A stretch of DNA of 21,004 bases, taken from positions 1 through 21,004 of the forward strand of contig CAIZGT010000097.1 of the NCBI GenBank assembly GCA_903932545.1, written 5' to 3'. The DNA is from an uncultured Rhodospirillales bacterium. GTDB taxonomy: Bacteria > Pseudomonadota > Alphaproteobacteria > Acetobacterales > Acetobacteraceae. A program made the position numbers and the translations under genes. Shown here piece by piece: positions 13,317 to 21,004 of this stretch (position 1 is the stretch's first letter; each line of letters starts with the position of its first letter). Under the pieces are notes generated by a model. That model made no database searches. It saw only the letters and a program-made list of their open reading frames with translations, and had not been told where the DNA came from.

Positions 13317-14965
13317 CATCGATCCGGGCAGTTATCCTGCTTGCCGTGGCGCTGGCGGTATCCCCTGCCAATGCGCGGGATACACTGAAAATTGGTCTGG
13401 CGAGCTTCCCGGCGCAATTTCACCCAAACGCCGAACCGGAGGCGGTGAAAACCTATATCGAGGGTTTCGTCCTCCGCCCGGTAACCGCCTACGACGCGAG
13501 CGGGCAAAATGTCTGCCTGCTGTGCGCGGAGTTGCCAAGCCTCGACAATGGCATGGTGAGCATCGACGAGCGCCCGCCCGGTCTGCCAGGCATGCGCGTG
13601 ACAGTGAAGCTGCGCGAGGGGCTGAAATGGGGGGATGGCGCGCCGCTCACCGCCCGCGACATCGCCTTCACCGCAAAAGTCGGTCGCGATCCGCACTCTG
13701 GGTTCGTCAACACCCACACTTGGGGGCGGGTGGAGTCGGTGGAGGTGATTGATGATGTCACCGCAATTCTGCATTTGGACGAGGTGAGCAGTGTATTCGA
13801 CAATATCGGCACGCTGCTGCCCGAGCATCTCGAAGGCCCGATTTATGACGCAGCGGGGCCTGCTGAGTATGTGCATCAAAGCCTCTACAGCCGGGCGCCC
13901 ACCACGCCGGGGCTATGGAATGGCCCGTTCGTGCCAGTGCAAATCAGCGGTGGCAACGCAGTGCTGCTGGAACCCAATCCATATTGGACGGGCAGCAAGC
14001 CGTATTTGAAGCACATCATACTGCGCGCGGCAGACAGCAGCGCGGCGTTGCTGGCCTCTTTGTTGTCTGGTGACGTTGATATGGCTCCCGGCGAAGGCTT
14101 CGGGCTGACGGTTGACCAAGCGCTCACCCTCGCCCGCACTCAACCCACGCGCTACAACTATATATTCAAGCCATCGCTCGGCTTTGATCATATCGACCTG
14201 CAACTCGATAACCCGATCCTGAGCGATGTCCGCGTTCGCCGCGCATTGCTCACGGCGATTGATCGACGTGCCATCGCCACCAAACTCTATGATGCCAAAT
14301 TCAGGATCGCTGACAGTTCGGTTGGAACCCTCAGTCCGTTCCATATCGATGACGTGCCGAAATACCCCTACAACCCTGCACGTGCGCGCCAAATGTTGGC
14401 CGAGGCAGGGTGGACACCAGGGCCAGACGGCATTTGCCGTGACGCTGCGAATACCAGGCTTACAGTGGAATTCCGTGTCAGCGCCGGATCGAAGCTGCGC
14501 GAAGCCACCGAGCAGGCGATCCAAAGCGAGTGGAAAGCGGTGTGTGTGGAGATGATTGTCCACAACGACCCGTCGCACGTCCTGTTTAACGAAAGCCTCA
14601 AGCATCGGAATTTTCAAGGCGGCGTGCTGTATTCCTGGCTGTTTAGCGCCACCGGCAGCCCGCGCCAAATCATGGGCAGCGACCAGATCCCGAGTGCGGA
14701 GAATAATTGGTCCGGCACCAACTACCCAGGCTGGCGTAATGATGCGGTGGACGGAGCGATTAAAACCATTGAGACCGAGTTGGACACTGACAAACGCGCC
14801 GAAGCTTGGGCGGCGATTCAGCGCGCTTATGCCGATGAATTGCCATCCTTACCGATGTTCCAGCGGGTGGAAATCCACGCGCTGCCCAAATGGCTGCACA
14901 ATCTGGAACCGACCGGACACACCGATTATGCGGTGTTATGGGCCGAACAGTGGCGGCCCGATTGA
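13313..14965 (+). CDS. Periplasmic substrate-binding protein of a peptide-type ABC transporter (family 5), copy 2
   Basis: A 550-residue paralogue of the preceding protein, similar along its whole length by eye, which points to tandem duplication. The signal peptide MTSIRAVILLAVALAVSPANA has an ANA cleavage near residue 21. Family marks include VTVKLREGLKWGDGAPLTARDIAFT, NGPFVPVQ, DNPILSDVRVRRALLTAIDRRAI and PMFQRVEIHALPKW. Cysteines 68, 71, 375 and 411 align with the four in copy 1. ATG 13313 is chosen because it overlaps the previous stop (ATGA); another in-frame ATG at 13289 lies inside copy 1 and has no ribosome site. The two copies could bind different ligands and share one membrane complex. 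The following ATPase gene overlaps its stop. Confidence 0.9.
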   Translation: MTSIRAVILLAVALAVSPANARDTLKIGLASFPAQFHPNAEPEAVKTYIEGFVLRPVTAYDASGQNVCLLCAELPSLDNGMVSIDERPPGLPGMRVTVKLREGLKWGDGAPLTARDIAFTAKVGRDPHSGFVNTHTWGRVESVEVIDDVTAILHLDEVSSVFDNIGTLLPEHLEGPIYDAAGPAEYVHQSLYSRAPTTPGLWNGPFVPVQISGGNAVLLEPNPYWTGSKPYLKHIILRAADSSAALLASLLSGDVDMAPGEGFGLTVDQALTLARTQPTRYNYIFKPSLGFDHIDLQLDNPILSDVRVRRALLTAIDRRAIATKLYDAKFRIADSSVGTLSPFHIDDVPKYPYNPARARQMLAEAGWTPGPDGICRDAANTRLTVEFRVSAGSKLREATEQAIQSEWKAVCVEMIVHNDPSHVLFNESLKHRNFQGGVLYSWLFSATGSPRQIMGSDQIPSAENNWSGTNYPGWRNDAVDGAIKTIETELDTDKRAEAWAAIQRAYADELPSLPMFQRVEIHALPKWLHNLEPTGHTDYAVLWAEQWRPD

Positions 14966-15894
14966 CGCCACTGCTGACCGTGACCGATTTGCGGGTGTCC
15001 TTCGGCGGGCATCAGCGTGTGGCTGGCGTGTCGTATCGGCTTGAAGCCGGAAAAACCTTGGGCGTGGTGGGGGAGAGCGGGAGCGGTAAATCCCTCAGCG
15101 CACTCGCCCTGCTGGGACTGGTGCCGCAGCCGGGCGAAGTGTCTGGCAGTGTAACACTGCAAGGACAAGAGTTGCTGAGCCAATCCGCCAGGGACTGGCA
15201 GGCGATACGCGGCGCGCAGATTGCGATGGTGTTTCAGGAGCCGATGACGGCCCTCAACCCAGTGATGCGAATCGGCCACCAGATCGCTGAGGCAATGGTG
15301 CTGCATCGGGCCGCCAGTTGGGCGCAGGCTGAGGCGGAGGCGGTGCGTTTGCTTGACGCGGCGGGCATTGCCGCGGCGGCGGCGCGGGCGCAGGCCTATC
15401 CGCATCTGCTCTCCGGCGGCATGCGCCAGCGCGCGATGATTGCGATGGCGTTGGCAGGCCAGCCCGCGCTGCTGGTGGCCGACGAGCCGACCACGGCGCT
15501 TGACGTGACAATCCAAGCGCAAATTCTCGATCTGCTGGCTGAGAAGCAGGCCGAGACCGGGATGGCGATGCTGTTCATCAGCCATAATCTTGCTGTGGTG
15601 AGCGAAGTGGCCGACGAGATTGCGGTGATGTATGCCGGACGTGTGGTGGAGCGCGCGAGTGCTGACGCGTTATTCGCAGCGCCGCGCCATCCTTATACGC
15701 TGGCGCTAATCGCTACGCTGCCGGATCCGTCGCGGCGGGCCGAACGCATGGCAACGATTTCCGGCCAACTTGGCGGTTCCACGCCGGGATGCGCGTTTGC
15801 GCCACGATGTGCGCGGGCGGACCGAGCATGCATGGTTGTGCCCGAGTTACGAGAAGTAGCACCCGATCATTTTGTGGCGTGTGTGCGCGCATGA
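14962..15894 (+). CDS. dppD: Peptide-type ABC transporter ATP-binding protein, DppD/OppD-like
   Basis: About 310 residues; one of the two cytoplasmic ATPases driving import. Walker A GESGSGKS (37-44), Q-loop FQEPMTALNP (91-100, Q92), signature LSGGMRQR (150-157), Walker B LLVADEP (170-176), D-loop ALD and H-loop FISH (H208) are all present, followed by the oligopeptide-transporter C-terminal domain with its Cys cluster (GCAFAPRCARADRAC, a possible Fe-S or metal site as in some OppD proteins). The symbol denotes family position, not proven dipeptide specificity. The start is uncertain: TTG 14962 (TTGA overlap with the previous stop) places the protein start where the family begins, while ATG 14938 would add eight residues. 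Neither has a strong ribosome site, suggesting translational coupling. Confidence 0.88.
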   Translation: MTPLLTVTDLRVSFGGHQRVAGVSYRLEAGKTLGVVGESGSGKSLSALALLGLVPQPGEVSGSVTLQGQELLSQSARDWQAIRGAQIAMVFQEPMTALNPVMRIGHQIAEAMVLHRAASWAQAEAEAVRLLDAAGIAAAAARAQAYPHLLSGGMRQRAMIAMALAGQPALLVADEPTTALDVTIQAQILDLLAEKQAETGMAMLFISHNLAVVSEVADEIAVMYAGRVVERASADALFAAPRHPYTLALIATLPDPSRRAERMATISGQLGGSTPGCAFAPRCARADRACMVVPELREVAPDHFVACVRA

Positions 15895-15929
15895 TGAAAA
15901 TCGTCATCGCGAACGGACCGCGCCAATGA
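15891..15929 (+). other. 12-codon minicistron bridging the two ATPase genes
   Basis: ATGATG at 15891 overlaps the TGA that ends the first ATPase gene (15892-15894) and opens a frame encoding MMKIVIANGPRQ. Its TGA (15927-15929) overlaps the ATG of the second ATPase (15926-15928). The ribosome site of the second ATPase is poor, so this tiny frame could keep ribosomes on the message and couple the two genes. This role is inferred from the overlaps alone; the peptide itself resembles nothing recognised. Confidence 0.35.
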
Positions 15930-16837
15930 CCCCCCTTCTCACCCTCGAAAATCTCTCCGTCCACTTCCCAACCTCATCGGGCGTGGTGCGCGCGGTTGAT
16001 GGCGTTTCGTTCTCCATCGCCCCCGGCGAAGTGCTTGCCTTGGTGGGCGAAAGTGGGAGTGGAAAATCAACCCTCGGCTTCACCATCGCCGGGCTGCAAG
16101 CAGTCAGTGCGGGGCGGATGGCGCTGAACCTGCCGCGCCGCGCGATTCAGATTATATTTCAAGACCCATTCGGCGCACTCGACCCGCGCATGACGGTGGC
16201 GGATATCATCGCCGAGCCACTGCTGATCCAGCGCATCGGCGATCGCGCGTCTCGGCGGGCGCGGGCGGCGGAATTGGTGCAACTTGTCGGGCTGCCAGAA
16301 GATGCACTGGGACGTTTTGCGCATGAATTCTCAGGTGGCCAACGCCAACGCATCGCCATCGCCCGCGCGCTGGCTCCAAACCCACAATTGATGGTGGCTG
16401 ATGAGCCATTGTCGGCGCTGGATGTCAGTGTGCAGAGCCAGATTATCAATCTGATGCACGACATCCAATCCCAGCACGCGCTGGCGCTGCTGTTCATCAG
16501 CCATGATCTGGCGGTGGTGCATCACCTCGCTGACCGGGTGGCGGTGCTGTATCTGGGGAATCTGGTGGAACTTGCCTCACGTGACGCAATTTTCGGCCAA
16601 ACCGCGCACCCCTATACCGCATCCCTGCTCGCTGCCATGCCGCGCATCGGAATGAAGCGGGCGCGTCGGGCGGTGATCGCAGGGGAGATGCCCAGCCCAA
16701 TCGCCCCACCGCCGGGTTGTGTGTTTCATCCACGCTGCCCCCAGGCACAGGCGCGTTGTGGGCTCGAGGTTCCGGCGCTGTCCGAGATCGCGCCCGGCCA
16801 TGCCGCCGCGTGCCATTTTCCACTCGGGAGGAGCTAG
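15926..16837 (+). CDS. dppF: Peptide-type ABC transporter ATP-binding protein, DppF/OppF-like
   Basis: 303 residues; the second ATPase of the importer. Walker A GESGSGKS (41-48), Q-loop FQDPFGALDP (78-87, Q79), signature FSGGQRQR (135-142), Walker B LMVADEP (155-161), ALD and FISH (H193) are all in place, with the C-terminal oligopeptide domain and Cys cluster (GCVFHPRCPQAQARC). The stretch between Walker A and the Q-loop is about 17 residues shorter than in its partner ATPase (31 versus 48), missing much of the usual substrate-neutral beta segment. Motifs on both sides are intact. The ATG at 15926 is chosen because the family starts here; a frame extending to 15872 overlaps the previous gene and is disfavoured. 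A good ribosome site for the next gene lies in its last codons. The symbol denotes family position only. Confidence 0.88.
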   Translation: MTPLLTLENLSVHFPTSSGVVRAVDGVSFSIAPGEVLALVGESGSGKSTLGFTIAGLQAVSAGRMALNLPRRAIQIIFQDPFGALDPRMTVADIIAEPLLIQRIGDRASRRARAAELVQLVGLPEDALGRFAHEFSGGQRQRIAIARALAPNPQLMVADEPLSALDVSVQSQIINLMHDIQSQHALALLFISHDLAVVHHLADRVAVLYLGNLVELASRDAIFGQTAHPYTASLLAAMPRIGMKRARRAVIAGEMPSPIAPPPGCVFHPRCPQAQARCGLEVPALSEIAPGHAAACHFPLGRS

Positions 16838-16840
16838 CAG

Positions 16841-17791
16841 ATGCGGCGCTTCTTGCTCAACCGGGTCAGCCAGACCGCCCTCGTGCTGCTGGTGATGAGC
16901 TTGGTGATCTACACGCTGATCGGCCTGATGCCCGGTGATCCGCTCGATATGATGCTTGCCTCGCAGCCCGGCATCACGCCCGAGGCGGTGGCGCGGCTGC
17001 GGCTGATCTATGGCCTCGATCAGCCGTTGTGGCTGCGCTATGCGCATTGGCTATTGGCCGTATTGCAGGGTGATTTCGGCTATTCGCGCAGCCATGCAAT
17101 TCCGGTGTGGGCGGTGCTCGCCCCGGCACTTTGGACCACCTGCCAGTTGATGCTGATCAGCTTTGTGATCTCGGTTGTCCTCGCCCTGGTGCTCGGCATC
17201 GTCAGCGCCATCCGCCCTGGCGGCTGGCTTGACCATGCGATCAGCTTTACCGCGTTTGCCGGGATTTCGGTGCCAGTGTTTTGGCTCGCCTTGATGATGA
17301 TCTTGGTGTTCGCCGTGCAACTGCATTGGCTACCGGCCAGCGGGGCAGCCAATATGGGCGATGGCGGAGTGCTCGACCGGATGCGTCATCTGATCATGCC
17401 GGTGGCAACCCTGGCACTTGCCAACACCGGCGGCTTCACCCGCTACGTGCGCGCCAGCATGGTGGAAACCATGCGCCTGGATCACATCCGCACCGCCCGC
17501 GCTAAGGGCAATCCGGAGCGGCGGGTGCTGCTGATCCATGCGCTACGACCGGCGATGATCCCGGTGCTGACGGTGATGGCCACAAATTTCGGTACCTTAT
17601 TCAGCGGTGCCCTGCTCACTGAAACGATGTTCGCCCAGCCAGGCATGGGGAAAGTGATCTACGACGCGATCCTGTCCAACGATTTTAATCTCGCCTTGAG
17701 CGGGTTGCTGTTCGCCACTCTGATCACCCTGCTCGCCAACCTCGCCGCCGATCTCGGCTATGCGTGGCTTGATCCGAGGATACGGCTGTGA
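16841..17791 (+). CDS. dppB: Peptide-type ABC transporter permease, DppB-like
   Basis: 316 residues with about six membrane helices; one half of the inner-membrane channel. Family marks are the N-terminal RRFLLNRVSQ helix start, LMPGDPLD (29-36), the GLDQPLWLRYAHWL loop, and the cytoplasmic EAA coupling loop (about 207-237: MVETMRLDHIRTARAKG, then HALRPAMIPV), which docks on the ATPases. The ATG has a strong GGGAGGAG ribosome site (16826-16833) 7 nt upstream and starts three bases after the previous stop. Its TGA overlaps the GTG of the next permease (GTGA, 17788-17791). Nothing unusual is seen, and it should be functional if its partner is. Confidence 0.93.
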   Translation: MRRFLLNRVSQTALVLLVMSLVIYTLIGLMPGDPLDMMLASQPGITPEAVARLRLIYGLDQPLWLRYAHWLLAVLQGDFGYSRSHAIPVWAVLAPALWTTCQLMLISFVISVVLALVLGIVSAIRPGGWLDHAISFTAFAGISVPVFWLALMMILVFAVQLHWLPASGAANMGDGGVLDRMRHLIMPVATLALANTGGFTRYVRASMVETMRLDHIRTARAKGNPERRVLLIHALRPAMIPVLTVMATNFGTLFSGALLTETMFAQPGMGKVIYDAILSNDFNLALSGLLFATLITLLANLAADLGYAWLDPRIRL

Positions 17792-18686
17792 ACGCTGGCA
17801 TTTGGCATCTGCGCTGGCAACGGCTGCGGAACCATCGGGCTGGGATGGCGAGCCTGATCCTACTGGGCGGGTTGGTCGTGTTCACTCTTGCCGCTTTCCC
17901 GCTGGCCGCAATCACCGGCATGGACCCGAACGAGGCGGATCTGCTCGCCCGATTCGATCCGCCAAGCGTGCTGCATCCGCTTGGGATGGACGAAGCGGGG
18001 CGGGATGTGTTGTTGCGGCTGATGCTGGGCGGGCAGATGTCTCTGCTCGTCGGCTTGCTCGCCACACTGCTTGGCGGGCTGGTCGGGTTGGTGATCGGGG
18101 TGAGCGCTGGGATGCTGGGCGGGCGGATCGACGCTGTGTTGATGCGCATCACCGACGGCATGATTGCGTTGCCGTTGCTGCCCCTGCTCATTGTGCTGGG
18201 CGCAGTAGACCTCACCAAGCTCGGCTTCTCAGCGAGCTTCGCGCATTCCGGGGCAGCAGGATTTTGGCGCATCGTGGTGATCATCGCGCTGGTGGATTGG
18301 ACTTCGATAGCCCGACTGGTGCGCGCTGCCACGCTGCAAATCCGCGAGCGAGACTATGTGCGGGCGGCGCGGGCGGCAGGCGGCGGAACCGGATTTATCA
18401 TCCGCCAGCATATCCTGCCCAACATCGCCACGCCGATCATCGTCAGCTTCACGCTCACGATCGGGGAGTGATTTTGTTCGAAAGTGTGCTGAGCTTCTTG
18501 GGCTTCGGGGTGGTGCCGCCCACGCCGAGTTGGGGCAACATGCTCAACAACGCGCAGGAACTGGTGACCACAGCGCCTGCATTGGCGATTTATCCAGGGG
18601 TGCTGATTTTTCTCACAGTCATCGCCGTAAACTTTCTCGGTGATGCGCTGCAACACGCTTTCGACCCGCGTTCAGAGCATCGTTGA
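17788..18686 (+). pseudogene. dppC: Peptide-type ABC transporter permease, DppC-like, with a single-base frameshift
   Basis: The first frame (GTG 17788 to TGA 18469-18471, 227 residues) has the DppC plan: NHRAGMASLILLGGLVVFTL as first helix, HPLGMDEAGRDVLLRLMLGG (63-82), several helices and the EAA loop (LQIRERDYVRAARAAGGG). It stops in the middle of the last conserved block. The frame one base back continues immediately as VILFESVLSFLGFGVVPP and on through WGNMLNNAQELVTTAPALAIYPG to a normal end at TGA 18684-18686. One base seems to be missing around GGGGAGTGATT (18463-18473); restoring it gives a 299-residue protein of usual length. Conservation after the break means the lesion is recent, a sequencing error, or a rare programmed -1 shift. 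If real, the importer lacks an intact second permease, because no other copy is visible here. Confidence 0.85.
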
Positions 18687-18852
18687 GAGACATATCGGCG
18701 CGATATAGACGGCGACACGTCGAAAAATCATATATTTTTGTCAAGCTATGTTGACTTTTGTGAACATGCATGTCGGGCAAGTATTTTTTTCTCAAGTTTG
18801 TTCACGGGTTCGTGTTATCACGGGTTTGTGATCACCTCTGAGTAAGACCGAT
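18687..18852. promoter_or_regulatory. AT-rich gap with stacked dyads before the second sensor kinase
   Basis: Between the ABC operon and the second kinase lie several perfect dyads: ATATCG-GCG-CGATAT (18692-18706), CGAC-AC-GTCG (18713-18722), AAAAAT-CATAT-ATTTTT (18723-18739) and GTCAA-N6-TTGAC (18740-18755). The first ones may help end the operon transcript, although no classic GC stem plus T-run is present. The gap probably also holds the kinase promoter; no convincing -35/-10 pair was found. Confidence 0.4.
18802..18830. repeat. Direct repeat, 16-bp period, upstream of the second sensor kinase
   Basis: TCACGGGTTCGTG (18802-18814) and TCACGGGTTTGTG (18818-18830) differ at one base and are 16 bp apart start to start. 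Each unit is itself a near-palindrome (CACG-GGTT-CGTG in the first). The pair ends 22 bp before the kinase ATG, a position suited to a dimeric or tandem-bound regulator. A further palindrome GTGATCAC (18828-18835) overlaps the second unit. Confidence 0.45.
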
Positions 18853-21004
18853 ATGCTCAACCCGCTTCTCCTGCGCCAACCGAAATCTCGCCTGCCACAG
18901 GTGCCGTCATGGCTGCCGGTCGCACTTGCGCTGGTGGCGGTGTGGGTGAGTATTGCCACGCATTTGGGCGTTGAGTGGCGCCAAGCGAATTCGGCGGCAA
19001 TTGAAAACACCTCCAATCTTGCGCGCGGCTTTGGCGAAAACGTGAATCGCAGCATTGAAGGCGTGGATCAGGTTCTACACATCCTGCGCAACGCCTATCG
19101 CGCTGACCCTGCCCATTTTGATCTTGCCGCCCTGGCCCCCGCCCACGACACGCTGGGCGGCACCACGGTGCAGATTTCGTCGGTGGACCGTCATGGCATC
19201 ATGACCGCGGGCAATCTGCCATTCACCGGCCGGGTGGACCTGTCTGATCGTGAACACATCAAAACGCATCTCACCTCGTCCGCTGATAACCTTTTCATCA
19301 GCGCCCCCCTGATCGGCCGGGTCTCGCAGAAATGGTCGCTCCAGTTCACCCGCAAATTGTTCGACAGCAATGGCGCACTTGACGGTGTTCTGGTGGTCTC
19401 ACTCGATCCTTATGCGCTCTCTCGGTTTTACGATTCGCTGTCGATCGGCAAAGGCAGCATCGCGCTGGTCGGCCTCAATGACGGACTGATCCGCGCCCGC
19501 GGGCCGGATATCGCCGACACAATCGGTCGCTCGGCGGGCGAGACAACGCTGAAGCAACTGCACTCAGACACACCGAGCGGTAGCTTTCGCACGGTTAGCC
19601 CTGAGGATGGGGTGGAACGTATTTTCAGCTACCGCCGCCTCGACAATTACGGTTTGGCGGTATTGGTCGGGCTGAGCACGGATGAGGTGTTCGCCGCCTA
19701 TCACACCGATGTCCGCAAATACATCACCGCTGGTGTGGCGCTGACTTTGCTTTTAGGCCTGCTGGCCGGATTGCTCGTCCGCGCGCGCCAGTTGCGTGAC
19801 CGGGCACAGGAGCAATTGACCGCCACGCTGGAAAACATCTCGCAAGGCATCGTGATGATTGATGCCGATGGGCGCGTGCCGGTGATGAACCACCGTGCCG
19901 CTGAACTGCTCAGCCTGCCCGAGGGCATGGTGCGCGATGGCTTAACGATGCGTGAGATTTTCGACTGGCAATTGTCGCAGGGCGAATACCCGTCTGAGGG
20001 CCAGTCTGCGATCGGCGCCATTGATCTGCGCAAAATGGCGCGCCGTGGGACGGTGATTGCCAACACTTATGAGCGCACCCGTCCGAATGGGCAGGTGATT
20101 GAAGTGCGCACCCAGCGCCTGCCAAGCGGCGGCGCGGTTCGCAGCATCAGCGACGTGACCCAGCGCACGCAGCATGAAGCGGCGCTGAAGGCGGCACGTG
20201 ATGCGGCGCAGGCTGCGTCGGATGCACGCTCCAACTTCCTTGCCGTGGTCAGCCACGAACTCCGCACACCGCTCAATGGCATGATCGGGATGACCGGCAT
20301 GCTGCTTGACGGCAAATTGGGCACAAATGAACGCCGCTATGCCGAGACGTTGCGCGATTCTGGCGACAACCTGCTGCGCATCATCAACGATATTCTAGAT
20401 TTCTCGAAGCTTGAGGCCGGCAAGCTGGAGATGGAGACGATCCCGTTTGCGCTGGATCAGGTGCTGAATTCCGTCACGCAGTTGATGGTGCCCAAGGCCA
20501 ATGCAAAGGGCCTGTATCTGCACACGATGGTGCGACAGGACGTGCCCAACCGCCTGATTGGCGACCCAGGGCGGCTGCGGCAGATTCTGCTCAACCTGGC
20601 GGATAACGGGCTGAAATTCACCGACAAGGGTGGGGTTTCAATCTCGATTCAGCTGCAATCGTATGGTGATGGTCGGGCGCGTTTGCTGTTTGATGTGCGC
20701 GACACCGGGATGGGGATAGAGCCGGGCGTGCAGTCCAATCTGTTCCAGGATTTCGCGCAGGCTGACGGCTCAATGTCGCGCCGCTTCGGCGGCACGGGGC
20801 TCGGATTGGCGATCTGTCGCAAGCTGATCCATCAAATGGGCGGCGAGGTGGCGCTGGTGAGTGATGTGGGTGAGGGCACCACCTTCACATTCGATATCGA
20901 ATTGGCCATCGACACCACGCAGCAAATCGAGGCAGCGCCGGACATGGGGCAGCCGGGCGAACAGTCTAAGCGCATGCGGATTCTGCTGGCCGAGGACAAT
21001 GCCA
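18853..21004 (+). CDS. Hybrid sensor histidine kinase with Cache-like sensor, PAS domain and receiver (3' end outside window)
   Basis: At least 717 residues, cut by the right edge. A transmembrane helix (about 18-37) and a second (about 290-310) enclose a periplasmic dCache/PDC-like sensor (LSDREHIKTHL, ISAPLIGRVSQKWSLQFTRK). A PAS-like segment follows (about 318-435, NISQGIVMIDADGRVPVMN), then HisKA with SNFLAVVSHELRTPLNG (H468), the N-box (LLNLADNGLKFT), DTGMGI, FQDFAQADGS and GGTGLGLAI. The last visible residues, RILLAEDNA, begin a receiver domain. The start at ATG 18853 follows an in-frame stop at 18829-18831, and GAG-type bases lie at usable spacing. It differs from the other kinase here in its H-box class and in having a PAS domain. 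An adjacent response regulator, if any, lies outside the window. Confidence 0.92.
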   Translation, partial: MLNPLLLRQPKSRLPQVPSWLPVALALVAVWVSIATHLGVEWRQANSAAIENTSNLARGFGENVNRSIEGVDQVLHILRNAYRADPAHFDLAALAPAHDTLGGTTVQISSVDRHGIMTAGNLPFTGRVDLSDREHIKTHLTSSADNLFISAPLIGRVSQKWSLQFTRKLFDSNGALDGVLVVSLDPYALSRFYDSLSIGKGSIALVGLNDGLIRARGPDIADTIGRSAGETTLKQLHSDTPSGSFRTVSPEDGVERIFSYRRLDNYGLAVLVGLSTDEVFAAYHTDVRKYITAGVALTLLLGLLAGLLVRARQLRDRAQEQLTATLENISQGIVMIDADGRVPVMNHRAAELLSLPEGMVRDGLTMREIFDWQLSQGEYPSEGQSAIGAIDLRKMARRGTVIANTYERTRPNGQVIEVRTQRLPSGGAVRSISDVTQRTQHEAALKAARDAAQAASDARSNFLAVVSHELRTPLNGMIGMTGMLLDGKLGTNERRYAETLRDSGDNLLRIINDILDFSKLEAGKLEMETIPFALDQVLNSVTQLMVPKANAKGLYLHTMVRQDVPNRLIGDPGRLRQILLNLADNGLKFTDKGGVSISIQLQSYGDGRARLLFDVRDTGMGIEPGVQSNLFQDFAQADGSMSRRFGGTGLGLAICRKLIHQMGGEVALVSDVGEGTTFTFDIELAIDTTQQIEAAPDMGQPGEQSKRMRILLAEDNA

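Noticed and set aside
13226..14668. Long minus-strand frames (13226-13879 and 13913-14668) over the second binding protein
   Set aside because: The plus-strand gene is a clear family 5 binding protein; the antisense frames carry no recognisable domain.
17760..18686. 308-codon plus-strand frame across the second permease
   Set aside because: Only its last 70 or so residues are real protein (the frameshifted permease end); the rest is out of frame with the DppC-like sequence.
18738..18786. Sigma70 promoter for the second kinase using TTGTCA, TTGACT or TTGTGA as -35
   Set aside because: No acceptable -10 hexamer occurs at 16-18 bp from any of them.
1..21004. Mobile elements, CRISPR arrays, tRNA or rRNA genes
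   Set aside because: No transposase or integrase, regularly spaced repeats, cloverleaf-like sequence or rRNA signature was recognised on either strand.

Overview
The window looks like chromosomal DNA from a GC-rich alphaproteobacterium. An acidophilic or Acetobacteraceae-type organism is plausible, but that is inferred only from overall style: GC-rich codon use, frequent GTG/TTG starts, ATGA/GTGA stop-start overlaps, and hybrid kinases with extracytoplasmic sensor domains. No rRNA, tRNA, CRISPR array, insertion sequence or phage gene was seen. It is a dense region of metabolism, transport and signalling genes rather than an obvious island.

Layout. Positions 1-1369 (minus) hold an M20 amidohydrolase translationally coupled to the start of a ketopantoate-reductase-like gene that runs off the left edge. 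Divergent from it is manC (1498-2952, plus), which makes GDP-mannose. Convergent with manC is an M81/MlrC-like protein (2979-4535, minus) whose metal-ligand motifs appear substituted. A 545 bp AT-richer gap leads to a polytopic GT-C-like membrane protein (5081-6730) interrupted by one in-frame TAA. Next is a hybrid histidine kinase with a fused receiver (6751-9021, minus), then trmO (tRNA m6t6A37 methyltransferase, 9209-9667, plus) behind a good sigma70-type promoter. A small zinc-finger anti-sigma protein (9664-9915, minus) and an ECF sigma factor (10022-10789, plus) are arranged divergently. An oxaloacetate-decarboxylase-type ICL/PEPM protein (10753-11595, minus) overlaps the sigma gene tail-to-tail.

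The right half is dominated by one tightly packed peptide/oligopeptide-type ABC operon (11667-18686, plus): two tandem, clearly paralogous periplasmic binding proteins, two ATPases, and two permeases. The second permease carries a single-base frameshift near its 3' end. After a 166 bp AT-rich gap full of dyads and a 16-bp-period direct repeat, a second hybrid histidine kinase (18853 to beyond the window) begins.

How the genes may work together (inference): the peptide-type importer, the amidohydrolase and the M81-like protein could together scavenge peptides or N-acyl compounds. The oxaloacetate-decarboxylase-type enzyme shares a 71 bp divergent control region with the importer. The two orphan kinases and the ECF/anti-sigma pair add signalling capacity, but nothing in the sequence ties them to a specific neighbour. 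The points most worth checking are the two gene lesions (TAA at 6320 and frameshift near 18468), the degenerate M81 site, the inverted sigma/anti-sigma layout, the four invariant cysteines in the duplicated binding proteins, and a 12-codon minicistron that stitches the two ATPase genes together.
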